Shown in pieces: positions 1 to 5,163 of a stretch of DNA of 5,349 nt. The DNA comes from Prevotellaceae bacterium (GTDB lineage: Bacteria; Bacteroidota; Bacteroidia; Bacteroidales; UBA932), in contig JAIRMK010000142.1 in the NCBI GenBank assembly GCA_031258755.1, positions 1-5,349 of the forward strand, given 5' to 3'. The notes below the pieces were generated by a model that had not been told where the DNA came from, did not search any database, and was given only the letters and a program-made list of their open reading frames with translations. Every line of letters starts with the position of its first letter. Within the stretch, counting starts at the first letter, position 1. A program made the position numbers and the translations under genes.

Positions 1-165
1 TTCAATCTTGGTTTGCCCGACCATAAAAAAAGCCGTCTTCACTTTTTGATCGGCCACTTCTTCCACGGCATAGCATTGTAGGCCCAGCATGTTTTCATAA
101 AACGGGATAGCCTCCTCCAACGACTTTACGGCTATTCCTAAATGTTCGATGTGAGATATTTTCAT
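1..165 (-). CDS. mce: Methylmalonyl-CoA epimerase, N-terminal part (cut by window edge)
   Basis: The visible 55 residues begin MKISHIEHLGIAVKSLEEA and continue through FYENMLGL, the N-terminal pattern of methylmalonyl-CoA epimerase, a member of the VOC/glyoxalase fold superfamily. The enzyme interconverts the (R) and (S) epimers of methylmalonyl-CoA in the cytoplasm, linking succinyl-CoA to propionate; Bacteroidota use this in succinate/propionate metabolism. His8, in the EHLGIAV segment, matches the first metal-binding histidine of the family. The remaining metal ligands would lie beyond the window. Family members are usually about 135 residues, so less than half is present. The ATG (complement of 163-165) is the only sensible start and has a promoter 42 bp upstream. 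The gene is divergent from the toxin-antitoxin pair. A general glyoxalase-family protein is the alternative, but the N-terminus fits the epimerase well. Confidence 0.9.
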   Translation of the reverse strand, partial: MKISHIEHLGIAVKSLEEAIPFYENMLGLQCYAVEEVADQKVKTAFFMVGQTKIE

Positions 166-206
166 TACGTTATAATTAAATTTCAATAAAATTCCCAGAA
201 AGGACG

Positions 207-238
207 CAAATTTAGCACAATTGACGGAGAAAACCAAA
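207..238 (-). promoter_or_regulatory. Bacteroidota-type promoter of the epimerase gene
   Basis: Read on the minus strand there is TTTG (complement of 235-238), a 20-bp spacer, then TAAATTTG (complement of 207-214). This matches the Bacteroidota primary-sigma consensus of a -33 TTTG and a -7 TAnnTTTG. It lies 41 bases before the epimerase ATG, so the inferred leader is about 35 nt. No Shine-Dalgarno sequence is obvious in that AT-rich leader. Confidence 0.65.
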
Positions 239-343
239 TAAATCGTATTTTTTCGTCAAAGTCATCTGAACTTATTTTTTGCATTTCCGAAATTCTTTCT
301 TACCTTTTCCCTATAATTTTTGCAGAAAGATTTTATCCGTCTG

Positions 344-374
344 TGTGTAAATCCAAAATTTTCACGTAAATTTG
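344..374 (+). promoter_or_regulatory. Probable promoter of the toxin-antitoxin operon
   Basis: TAAATTTG at 367-374 is a perfect match to the Bacteroidota -7 consensus TAnnTTTG. The -33 element is weak: TGTG at 344-347 with a 19-bp spacer is the best candidate. The -7 box ends 16 nt before the antitoxin ATG, giving a very short leader. ATTTTC (358-363) and GAAAAT (377-382) flank the -7 box as 6-bp inverted arms. Toxin-antitoxin operons are commonly self-repressed, so this could be the operator, but arms this short and AT-rich may be chance. Confidence 0.45.
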
Positions 375-390
375 CGGAAAATAAGTCATT

Positions 391-597
391 ATGATACGCA
401 CTATTTTTATACCTGCTACGCAACATATTCCGCTTAATATTCCCGCACAATATGTAGGAAAACGAGTGGAGGTGATTGCCTTTCCTCTTGACGACCCATT
501 CGCCGACGATGTGATAACTACCCACCTGGCCAGTGAACAAACACTGTCAAAGGACTGGCTAACCCCCGAAGAAGACAGGGCATGGAACGATTTATAA
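391..597 (+). CDS. Small antitoxin of a PemK/MazF-type toxin-antitoxin pair
   Basis: This 68-residue protein is called an antitoxin mainly from context: it sits directly upstream of a PemK/MazF-family toxin and overlaps it by 16 bp. The N-terminal half (residues 1-32) is beta-prone and includes IPAQYVGKRVEVIAFPL, a layout seen in short Bacteroidota antitoxins that dimerise through a small beta domain. The C-terminus (about 48-68) is acidic, with DWLTPEEDRAW. Such a flexible acidic tail is what MazE-type antitoxins use to block the toxin's RNA-binding groove. I cannot assign it to a named antitoxin family with certainty; a DUF2281-like family is possible. No separate DNA-binding motif is recognisable, so autorepression is inferred only. 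The ATG at 391 is 16 nt after a good -7 box, and no Shine-Dalgarno is visible. Confidence 0.72.
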   Translation: MIRTIFIPATQHIPLNIPAQYVGKRVEVIAFPLDDPFADDVITTHLASEQTLSKDWLTPEEDRAWNDL

Positions 598-914
598 AAG
601 GCACCGTGGTCGTCATACCCTTTCCTTTCTCCGATCTATCGAATATTAAAAAACGACCGGCTTTAATTTTAGCGGATTTGCCCGACGATGATATTTTGTT
701 ATGTCAGATCACCTCCCAGCCGCATAATGAAGCAACCGCTTTGGCTTTGACGGCCTCCCATTTTGTATCCGGCTCCTTGCCGGTATCCTCGTTTATTCGT
801 CCAACACGTATTTTCACGGCAAGCAAGCACATAATCCTCCGGAAAGCGGGGACTATTTCACATGCACTAATGAATAACGTGACCGAGTATGTTGTTTCTG
901 TTCTAAAAAAGTAA
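582..914 (+). CDS. PemK/MazF-family endoribonuclease toxin
   Basis: The 110-residue protein has the length and motif order of the PemK/MazF (CcdB-like fold) family, whose members cut mRNA at short sequences and arrest growth. GTVVVIPFPFSDLS (residues 7-20) is the first strand and loop. RPALIL (25-30) supplies the conserved arginine, and QITS (42-45) supplies the conserved threonine; in MazF these Arg and Thr positions form the active site. SFIRPTRIFT near residues 69-78 is a typical later strand motif. Both catalytic positions are present and the frame is intact, so the toxin is probably active. The ATG at 582 lies inside the antitoxin gene and overlaps its last 16 bp, implying translational coupling that keeps antitoxin synthesis ahead of toxin. 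The next gene starts 17 bp downstream on the same strand. Confidence 0.88.
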   Translation: MERFIKGTVVVIPFPFSDLSNIKKRPALILADLPDDDILLCQITSQPHNEATALALTASHFVSGSLPVSSFIRPTRIFTASKHIILRKAGTISHALMNNVTEYVVSVLKK

Positions 915-931
915 CATTATACTTGTTCGGC

Positions 932-2878
932 ATGAAAAAACACAATAGTCATTATGTTTTATTGACACAGCGAATAGCGTTGCTGTTCCTGCTATTCACA
1001 CTCTGCCGCATCGGTTTTTTCCTGTTCAACAGCGATCTGTATCCCGACATGACGTTCGGCCGCTTTATGCGTATCGCCGGCGGCGGCCTCCGGTTCGACC
1101 TCACCGCCATCATCTACACCAATCTCCTGTACATTGTGGTGGCGCTGCTTCCCCTTCGTTTTGTCTATACCCGGCCGGCGCAAAACGCCCTCAAAGCGCT
1201 GTTTGTCGCCACCAACGGCATAGCGCTCGCGTTCAACGTGGCCGATATGGCCTACTTCCGCTTTACCTTGCGCCGCACCACCTTCTCGTTCTTTCAGGAA
1301 TTTAGCCACGACAATAATCTGGGTGACATCATCACCGCGTCGTTCACAACCTACTGGTATCTCTTCCTGCTGTGGATAGCCCTGATTGCCGTGCTGTGGT
1401 TCGGTTACGGCACATTGCGATATACCCGCAAAGTTTTTTATTCCACACAAAGCGCGATACTGCACTACACCATCCGCACCCTCATCATGGCGGCGGGCAT
1501 AGGCCTGTGCGTGGCCGGAGCGCGCGGCGGGTTTCGCACCAGCACCCGCCCCATCACGCTGAGCAACGCCGGTGCGTATGTGACCCAACCGCTCGAAACC
1601 CACCTCGTGCTCAACACGCCGTTCTGCATCTACCGTACCACCGGGAGGGCGCCACTCAAACCCCTGCATTTCTTCGCTACGGAACAAGCGCTCGACAGCA
1701 TCTATACACCCATCCGTCAGCCGGCGCCGGCCGGCGAATTTCGCGCCGACAATGTGGTGATCATCATCCTCGAAAGCTTTGCCCGCTATCACATCGGCGC
1801 GCTCAACGCCGGCGTGCCCGGCATAGTGAGCTACACGCCGTTCCTCGACTCCCTGATACAACGCAGCCATGCCTGCAATAATGCCTTTGCCAACGGCGGA
1901 AAGTCTATCGACGCCATTCCGTCGATATTAGGCAGTATTCCTACGCTGGAAGCGCCATACGTGCTCACGTCTTATGCGCTCAACGAAGTGGAAGGGCTCG
2001 GCACACTGCTGCAACGAAAAGGCTACCACACCTCGTTTTTTCATGGCGCACAAAACAACTCCATGGGGTTCTCCGCCATCGTCAACCTGTTGGGCTTCGA
2101 GCATTATTTCGGGCGCACCGAATATCATAATGACGACGACTACGACGGCATCTGGGGCATTTGGGATGAGCCTTTCCTGCAATTCTTCGCCCGCACGCTG
2201 AACGGTTTTCCACAACCTTTCGCCTCGGCCGTATTCACCCTCTCGTCGCACCATCCCTTCAAAGTGCCGGCGCACATGGAAGGAAAATTCCCGAAAGGAA
2301 CGCTTCCTGTGCACCAGTGCATAGGCTATACCGACTATGCGCTGCGCCGCTTTTTCGATGCTGCTTCGAAAATGCCGTGGTTTAAAAACACCCTGTTTGT
2401 GCTCACCGCCGACCATTCCATCTGGTCGGAAAACTATGCCGAGTACCGCAACCCGGTGAATGCAACAGCTGTCCCTGTAATATACTACCATCCCGGCATG
2501 GAACAGGCTACGCTCGACACCATCCCCACCCAGCAAATCGACATCATGCCCACTGTTCTCCGCCATTTAAATTACGACCTCCCCTATTTCGCCTATGGCC
2601 AAACGGCCGACAGCACGACGCAATCTTTCGTCATTACGTACAACGGCGGCTATCAATTATTGCACGACAACCACCTGTTGCTGTCCGACGGCGCAAAGAG
2701 CACCGGCTTCTACCGCTGGACACACCGGGGTTTTAACGGACTGGGCGAGAACCTGCTCGGCACGCTGCCCGGCGCACAGGAACAGGCCGAAACGCTGCTC
2801 CGCGCCTTCCTGCAACAACACAACAACCGGATGATTGAAAACCGGATGACGGCAAATAACGATAAGCTCGCAAATTAA
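932..2878 (+). CDS. LTA synthase / phosphoglycerol transferase-like membrane sulfatase-fold enzyme
   Basis: This 648-residue protein has the LtaS/OpgB layout: about five N-terminal membrane helices (roughly residues 9-32, 55-77, 87-107, 140-160, 180-197) followed by an extracytoplasmic alkaline-phosphatase-superfamily domain (about 272-560). Catalytic motifs are present: Glu281 in IIILES, a nucleophile position at Ser325 in NGGKSIDAIPS, His440/His441 in TLSSHHPF, and Asp494-His495 in LTADHS. These match the Mn-binding and substrate residues of LtaS, except that LtaS uses threonine as nucleophile. The known family moves phosphoglycerol from lipid to a polymer or glycan. Bacteroidota lack classical lipoteichoic acid, so the real acceptor here is unknown; a phosphoethanolamine-type transferase is another possibility. 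I chose the ATG at 932 over an in-frame TTG at 923; no Shine-Dalgarno helps. It is visibly more GC-rich than the toxin-antitoxin genes just upstream, so shared transcription need not mean shared origin. Confidence 0.85.
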   Translation: MKKHNSHYVLLTQRIALLFLLFTLCRIGFFLFNSDLYPDMTFGRFMRIAGGGLRFDLTAIIYTNLLYIVVALLPLRFVYTRPAQNALKALFVATNGIALAFNVADMAYFRFTLRRTTFSFFQEFSHDNNLGDIITASFTTYWYLFLLWIALIAVLWFGYGTLRYTRKVFYSTQSAILHYTIRTLIMAAGIGLCVAGARGGFRTSTRPITLSNAGAYVTQPLETHLVLNTPFCIYRTTGRAPLKPLHFFATEQALDSIYTPIRQPAPAGEFRADNVVIIILESFARYHIGALNAGVPGIVSYTPFLDSLIQRSHACNNAFANGGKSIDAIPSILGSIPTLEAPYVLTSYALNEVEGLGTLLQRKGYHTSFFHGAQNNSMGFSAIVNLLGFEHYFGRTEYHNDDDYDGIWGIWDEPFLQFFARTLNGFPQPFASAVFTLSSHHPFKVPAHMEGKFPKGTLPVHQCIGYTDYALRRFFDAASKMPWFKNTLFVLTADHSIWSENYAEYRNPVNATAVPVIYYHPGMEQATLDTIPTQQIDIMPTVLRHLNYDLPYFAYGQTADSTTQSFVITYNGGYQLLHDNHLLLSDGAKSTGFYRWTHRGFNGLGENLLGTLPGAQEQAETLLRAFLQQHNNRMIENRMTANNDKLAN

Positions 2879-2911
2879 GGTAATGATAATTATTCAACTG
2901 TTACGTGTCGT

Positions 2912-3310
2912 TCATTCTGTTTCTAAAAGCTCATGCGCTAATTTATGTAGTCCGGAAACAATTTTTACTCGTTGTTCGGGGCGCGGGTTCCGGTAGCCGG
3001 TATAGTAATGATTGATTTGTTTATGGTTTATACCTGTAGCCCTTGCAAGCGCTCTTTGTGTAACAATGTCTCCGCAACTATGGAGTAGCGCCTGCGTATT
3101 CTGTTTAAAGTGTAATTGATAGTGTGATCGAAATTCGCCGGGGACAGGGTCTCCGTCTTCGCGCATACCTGCAAGGTGCATGTCAATGGCGGTTTTTATG
3201 TTTTTTTTCACTTCGTCGAGTGTGTCGCCAACAGCCACACAGCCCGGAAGGATGTCCAGCCATGCGCCATAATTATTATCCCACGTGATATTTACTGTTA
3301 TTTTTTTCAT
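2912..3310 (-). CDS. HicB-family antitoxin/regulator with C-terminal helix-turn-helix, no HicA partner visible
   Basis: The 132-residue protein begins MKKITVNITWDNNYGAWLD. Residues 1-60 form the HicB partial RNase-H-like domain, with the family signature LPGCVAVGDTLDEV (21-34) followed by a helix ending AIDMHLAGMREDGD. The C-terminus (about 83-125) is a helix-turn-helix: IVTQRALARATGINHKQINH, then a positively charged wing with GYRNPRPEQR. HicB proteins normally neutralise the HicA mRNA-interfering toxin and repress their own operon. No HicA is encoded next to it: only 33 bp separate it from the converging gene at 2878, and the upstream side is a promoter and repeats. It may be an orphan antitoxin or a stand-alone repressor. 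I chose the ATG at 3308-3310 because family members start MKKI/MKTI; an in-frame ATG at 3338-3340 would add ten atypical residues. Confidence 0.85.
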   Translation of the reverse strand: MKKITVNITWDNNYGAWLDILPGCVAVGDTLDEVKKNIKTAIDMHLAGMREDGDPVPGEFRSHYQLHFKQNTQALLHSCGDIVTQRALARATGINHKQINHYYTGYRNPRPEQRVKIVSGLHKLAHELLETE

Positions 3311-3393
3311 ACGGTAATGTTTTTTTAGGGTTATTTCCATTTAGAATTTCATGTACTTTCAGGCGTTTCACAATGGTTGGCTTTTCTATGCTA

Positions 3394-3424
3394 CAAAGAT
3401 AGACATAATTCTAACATTATGCAA
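3394..3424 (-). promoter_or_regulatory. Promoter of the HicB-family gene
   Basis: On the minus strand TTG (complement of 3422-3424), exactly 20 bp, then TATCTTTG (complement of 3394-3401) gives a full match to the Bacteroidota TTG-N20-TAnnTTTG promoter. The predicted transcript would have a leader of roughly 75-80 nt before the ATG at 3310, long for this window. This argues that the HicB gene is transcribed alone and has no toxin gene ahead of it in an operon. Confidence 0.7.
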
Positions 3425-3444
3425 TAAAAGTTTAAAAAAAAGTA

Positions 3445-3583
3445 TTTCTGTCCATCCGCAACGCTGACGGACGGAAGTCACACCAATTTCTGCCCATCCG
3501 CAACGCTGACGGACAGAAGTCACACCAATTTCTGTCCGTCCGCAACGCTGACGGACGGAAGTCACACCTTTCTGTCCGTCCGC
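3445..3583. repeat. 42-bp tandem repeat array, three units plus a 15-nt partial unit
   Basis: Units run 3445-3486 (42 bp), 3487-3528 (42 bp) and 3529-3568 (40 bp, lacking the final AA). A fragment identical to the first 15 bases of unit 3 follows at 3569-3583. Each unit opens with TTTCTG, has the invariant core CGCAACGCTGACGGAC and closes with AAGTCACACC. Only three positions differ between units (unit positions 7, 10 and 29), all transitions. Unit positions 2-12 and 22-32 are inverted arms around the 9-nt loop CGCAACGCT, so each unit can form an 11-bp hairpin; the fit is best in unit 3, with one G-U pair and no mismatch. There are no unique spacers, so it is not a CRISPR array. The array lies between two divergent promoters. 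Confidence 0.92.
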
Positions 3584-3614
3584 TTGGCTATTAAAAAAAT
3601 TATTGTTACTTTTG
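3584..3614 (+). promoter_or_regulatory. Promoter of the metal-efflux operon
   Basis: TTG at 3584-3586, exactly 20 bp, then TACTTTTG at 3607-3614 matches the Bacteroidota TTG-N20-TAnnTTTG promoter. Transcription would begin near 3621, about 20 nt before the ATG at 3640. The -33 element starts on the base right after the truncated fourth copy of the 42-bp repeat ends, so any protein or structure on the repeats would be positioned directly upstream of the polymerase. Confidence 0.7.
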
Positions 3615-3639
3615 AGCTGTTAATCTCTTTTGATTACTC

Positions 3640-3996
3640 ATGTCCGATAGAAGAAAACAGCTAATCAGTCGTCTGTTGATGGTGATATTCGCGTTGTACT
3701 ATGCGAACATCTGTTTCTTTTATCATAGCCACATTATCAACGGCGTTACAATTGTCCACTCGCACTTTCACGGCAAAGCCCACACGCAAACGGATACACA
3801 CAGCAGCAACGAACTGACATTGATTTCCGCGCTATCCGTTTTCCAGTCGCTTCAAGCAAACCTGCCTTTCGCAGGAATGGAAATATTTATTCTTCTACAG
3901 GCAATTATCCTTCCTGTCTATAAGAATAACGTCATCCCAAAAACGTACTCCTGCATATCCTTACGGGCGCCACCCACAAAGAGAGTTAAGAACTAA
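3640..3996 (+). CDS. Small histidine-rich membrane protein leading a metal-efflux operon
   Basis: I know of no characterised function for this 118-residue protein, although similar small proteins occur next to efflux genes in Bacteroidota. A basic N-terminus (SDRRKQ) precedes a hydrophobic helix at about 11-28. A histidine-rich loop follows, with His29, 31, 40, 42, 44, 48 and 54, including the motif HSHFHGKAHTQTDTH. A second hydrophobic helix spans about 79-94, and a basic tail contains Cys105. By the positive-inside rule both ends face the cytoplasm and the histidine loop faces the periplasm. The spacing of the histidines suits binding of Zn, Cu, Ni or Co ions. It is the first gene after the operon promoter and is followed by a metal-type RND adaptor and pump, so a metal-binding or sensing accessory role is a reasonable inference. 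The last residues (RVKN) and stop lie inside a short direct repeat. Confidence 0.7.
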   Translation: MSDRRKQLISRLLMVIFALYYANICFFYHSHIINGVTIVHSHFHGKAHTQTDTHSSNELTLISALSVFQSLQANLPFAGMEIFILLQAIILPVYKNNVIPKTYSCISLRAPPTKRVKN

Positions 3997-4006
3997 GAGT
4001 TAAGAA
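3982..4006. repeat. Short direct repeat (period 14 bp) spanning the end of the histidine-rich gene
   Basis: AGAGTTAAGAA occurs at 3982-3992 and again at 3996-4006, separated by CTA. The TAA stop of the histidine-rich gene (3994-3996) falls between and into the copies, so its last few codons are repeat sequence. With the heptad repeat at 4024-4058, it makes almost the whole intergenic spacer repetitive. Confidence 0.75.
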
Positions 4007-4023
4007 TATGCCTCTTAATTCAG

Positions 4024-4058
4024 AATTCAAAATTCATAATTCAAAATTCATAATTCAA
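4024..4058. repeat. Five tandem 7-bp repeats (AATTCAW) directly before the adaptor start codon
   Basis: The run is AATTCAA, AATTCAT, AATTCAA, AATTCAT, AATTCAA at 4024-4058, and the adaptor ATG follows at once at 4059. It can equally be read as a 14-bp unit in 2.5 copies. It replaces any recognisable ribosome binding site, and its copy number would set the distance from the upstream gene to the ATG. Read in the frame of the adaptor it is open, so an in-frame ATG at 4008 would give a 17-residue extension made mostly of repeat; I regard that as non-native. Confidence 0.85.
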
Positions 4059-5162
4059 ATGAATAAGATATTTCCGTTTGTCGGGGTATGTATTATACTG
4101 GCCTCGTGCAAACACAATAAACCTGCAAATGAAAGTGCAGACATACAGTATAAAGGCGACACGATATGCATTTCAGGACATTCGGTCGTCAATTCAAAAA
4201 TAAAACTGGACACCGTAACAGCGCAAAATTACAGCGCCGAATTCAATACCACCGGTACGGTAAAAGTCATTGCCGGACAAATGGCGGAGATAGCGCCTCC
4301 GTTCGACGGACGGATAGGCAAATCGTTCGTTCGTCCCGGACAAAAAGTAGATGCCGGAACGCCGCTCTTCGAGCTTCATTCTTCCGATTTTTTTGAGGCG
4401 ACAAAGAGCTATTTTCAAACGCTTCAAACCATGAAGATGAAAACGCTGAACCTGCAGCGCCGGCGCGACCTGGTTAAAAACGGCGTAGGCGTTGCCAAAG
4501 AATTGGAAGAAGCAGAAACCGACTATGAAGTCGCGCTGAAAGATTACGAAAACGCCACAGCGATGCTGAAGATGCTAAACCTGAATCCTGACGACATATC
4601 CATGGGACAGACGCTGAACGTGGTTTCACCCATTGCCGGAGAAGTTGTGCACACCAATATTGTCATCGGACAATACGTAAAAAGCGACGCCGCGCCGTTG
4701 GCCGTCGTTGCCGAACTCAACAAAGTATGGGTGGCGGCTCAGGTAAAGGAAAAATATATCGGCGCCGTAAACGCCGACGACCGGGTGGAAATCCACACCG
4801 ACGCCAACCCCGGACAGGTGATTGCCGGCCATATATTCCATATCAGCGAACTGCTTGACGAAGAAACCCGCTCCATACAGGTGCTCGTCGCTTGCGACAA
4901 CAAAGACCGGAAACTGAAACCGGGAATGTTTGCCGGCGTCCGTTTTATCAGCCGGCCGCAGGTATCAATTATCGTCCCCTCTACCGCGTTGCTACAGACG
5001 GAAGAGGACGCTTGCGTTTTCGTGCGTGCCGGAGAAGGACAGTACGTAAAACGCAGGGTGAAAACAGCCACGGCCAACGCTTCGGAGTCGCTGATTACCG
5101 AAGGGCTGCAAGCCAGCGAAGTAATCGTTTCGGAAGGTGGAATCTATTTAATGGAGCACTGA
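4059..5162 (+). CDS. RND efflux periplasmic adaptor lipoprotein (CusB/CzcB-like)
   Basis: This 367-residue membrane-fusion protein links an inner-membrane RND pump to an outer-membrane channel. Residues 1-17 are a lipoprotein signal: MNKIF, a hydrophobic stretch, then the lipobox LASC with Cys17 as the lipidated residue. The domain order follows the family: first half of the lipoyl-like domain (about 77-109, PPFDGRIGKSFVRPGQKVDAGTP), an alpha-helical hairpin (about 112-175), the second lipoyl half (188-211, SPIAGEVVHTNIVIGQYV), a beta-barrel (about 222-297, ending KLKPGMFAGVRF) and a membrane-proximal domain (about 300-365). The stop is 1 bp before the pump ATG, so the two are co-translated. 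The heavy-metal branch is favoured by the CzcA/CusA-like pump start; the metal cannot be told from sequence. The start at 4059 is chosen because it gives a proper signal peptide; the ATG at 4008 would bury it. No outer-membrane channel gene lies between promoter and pump. Confidence 0.9.
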   Translation: MNKIFPFVGVCIILASCKHNKPANESADIQYKGDTICISGHSVVNSKIKLDTVTAQNYSAEFNTTGTVKVIAGQMAEIAPPFDGRIGKSFVRPGQKVDAGTPLFELHSSDFFEATKSYFQTLQTMKMKTLNLQRRRDLVKNGVGVAKELEEAETDYEVALKDYENATAMLKMLNLNPDDISMGQTLNVVSPIAGEVVHTNIVIGQYVKSDAAPLAVVAELNKVWVAAQVKEKYIGAVNADDRVEIHTDANPGQVIAGHIFHISELLDEETRSIQVLVACDNKDRKLKPGMFAGVRFISRPQVSIIVPSTALLQTEEDACVFVRAGEGQYVKRRVKTATANASESLITEGLQASEVIVSEGGIYLMEH

Positions 5163-5163
5163 T

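Larger units (their letters stand above)
3311..3639. other. Gene-free divergent promoter region with a repeat array
   Basis: These 329 bases separate the HicB-family gene (minus) from the efflux operon (plus). They hold the HicB-gene leader (3311-3393), its promoter (3394-3424), an A-rich stretch (3425-3444), a 42-bp tandem repeat array (3445-3583), the efflux operon promoter (3584-3614) and a short leader. I see no supported gene or RNA gene here. The repeat units are open in several frames on both strands, including one plus-strand frame from 3436 to the stop at 3592-3594, but that frame has no ATG and no start signal. Confidence 0.75.

Noticed and set aside
312..322. TATAATTTTTG as an alternative antitoxin promoter
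   Set aside because: It has one base too many between TA and TTTG for the Bacteroidota -7 box, and the exact match at 367-374 is closer to the gene.
262..540. 92-residue minus-strand open frame
   Set aside because: It covers the toxin-antitoxin promoter and the start of the antitoxin gene on the opposite strand, and the translation has no recognisable family features.
923..934. TTG start at 923 for the LTA-synthase-like gene
   Set aside because: An in-frame ATG three codons later gives a normal MKKH start, and no ribosome binding site supports TTG. The TATACTTG at 918-925 resembles a -7 box but has a mismatch and no clear -33 element, so I did not call a promoter.
992..1870. 292-residue minus-strand open frame inside the LTA-synthase-like gene
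   Set aside because: A long antisense frame is expected in a GC-rich gene. Its composition is rich in Arg, Gly and Glu with no motifs, while the plus-strand frame has all the catalytic motifs.
1928..2566. 212-residue minus-strand open frame
   Set aside because: It is another antisense shadow of the same enzyme gene, with no domain pattern.
2879..2911. Terminator between the two converging genes
   Set aside because: The AT-rich stretch around 2882-2893 is partly palindromic, but there is no GC stem followed by a T run on either strand.
3287..3376. Short minus-strand frame starting GTG, reading VKRLKVHEIL, overlapping the HicB gene start, as a HicA remnant
   Set aside because: It is only about 30 codons, lacks the HicA GSH motif and the tryptophan-containing start, and the resemblance is too short to support a pseudogene.
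3445..3583. CRISPR array
   Set aside because: The units are contiguous with no unique spacers, only three copies exist, and no cas genes are nearby.
4008..4058. Upstream ATG giving a 17-residue N-terminal extension of the adaptor
   Set aside because: The extension is encoded mainly by the heptad repeat and would place a polar segment ahead of the lipoprotein signal peptide.
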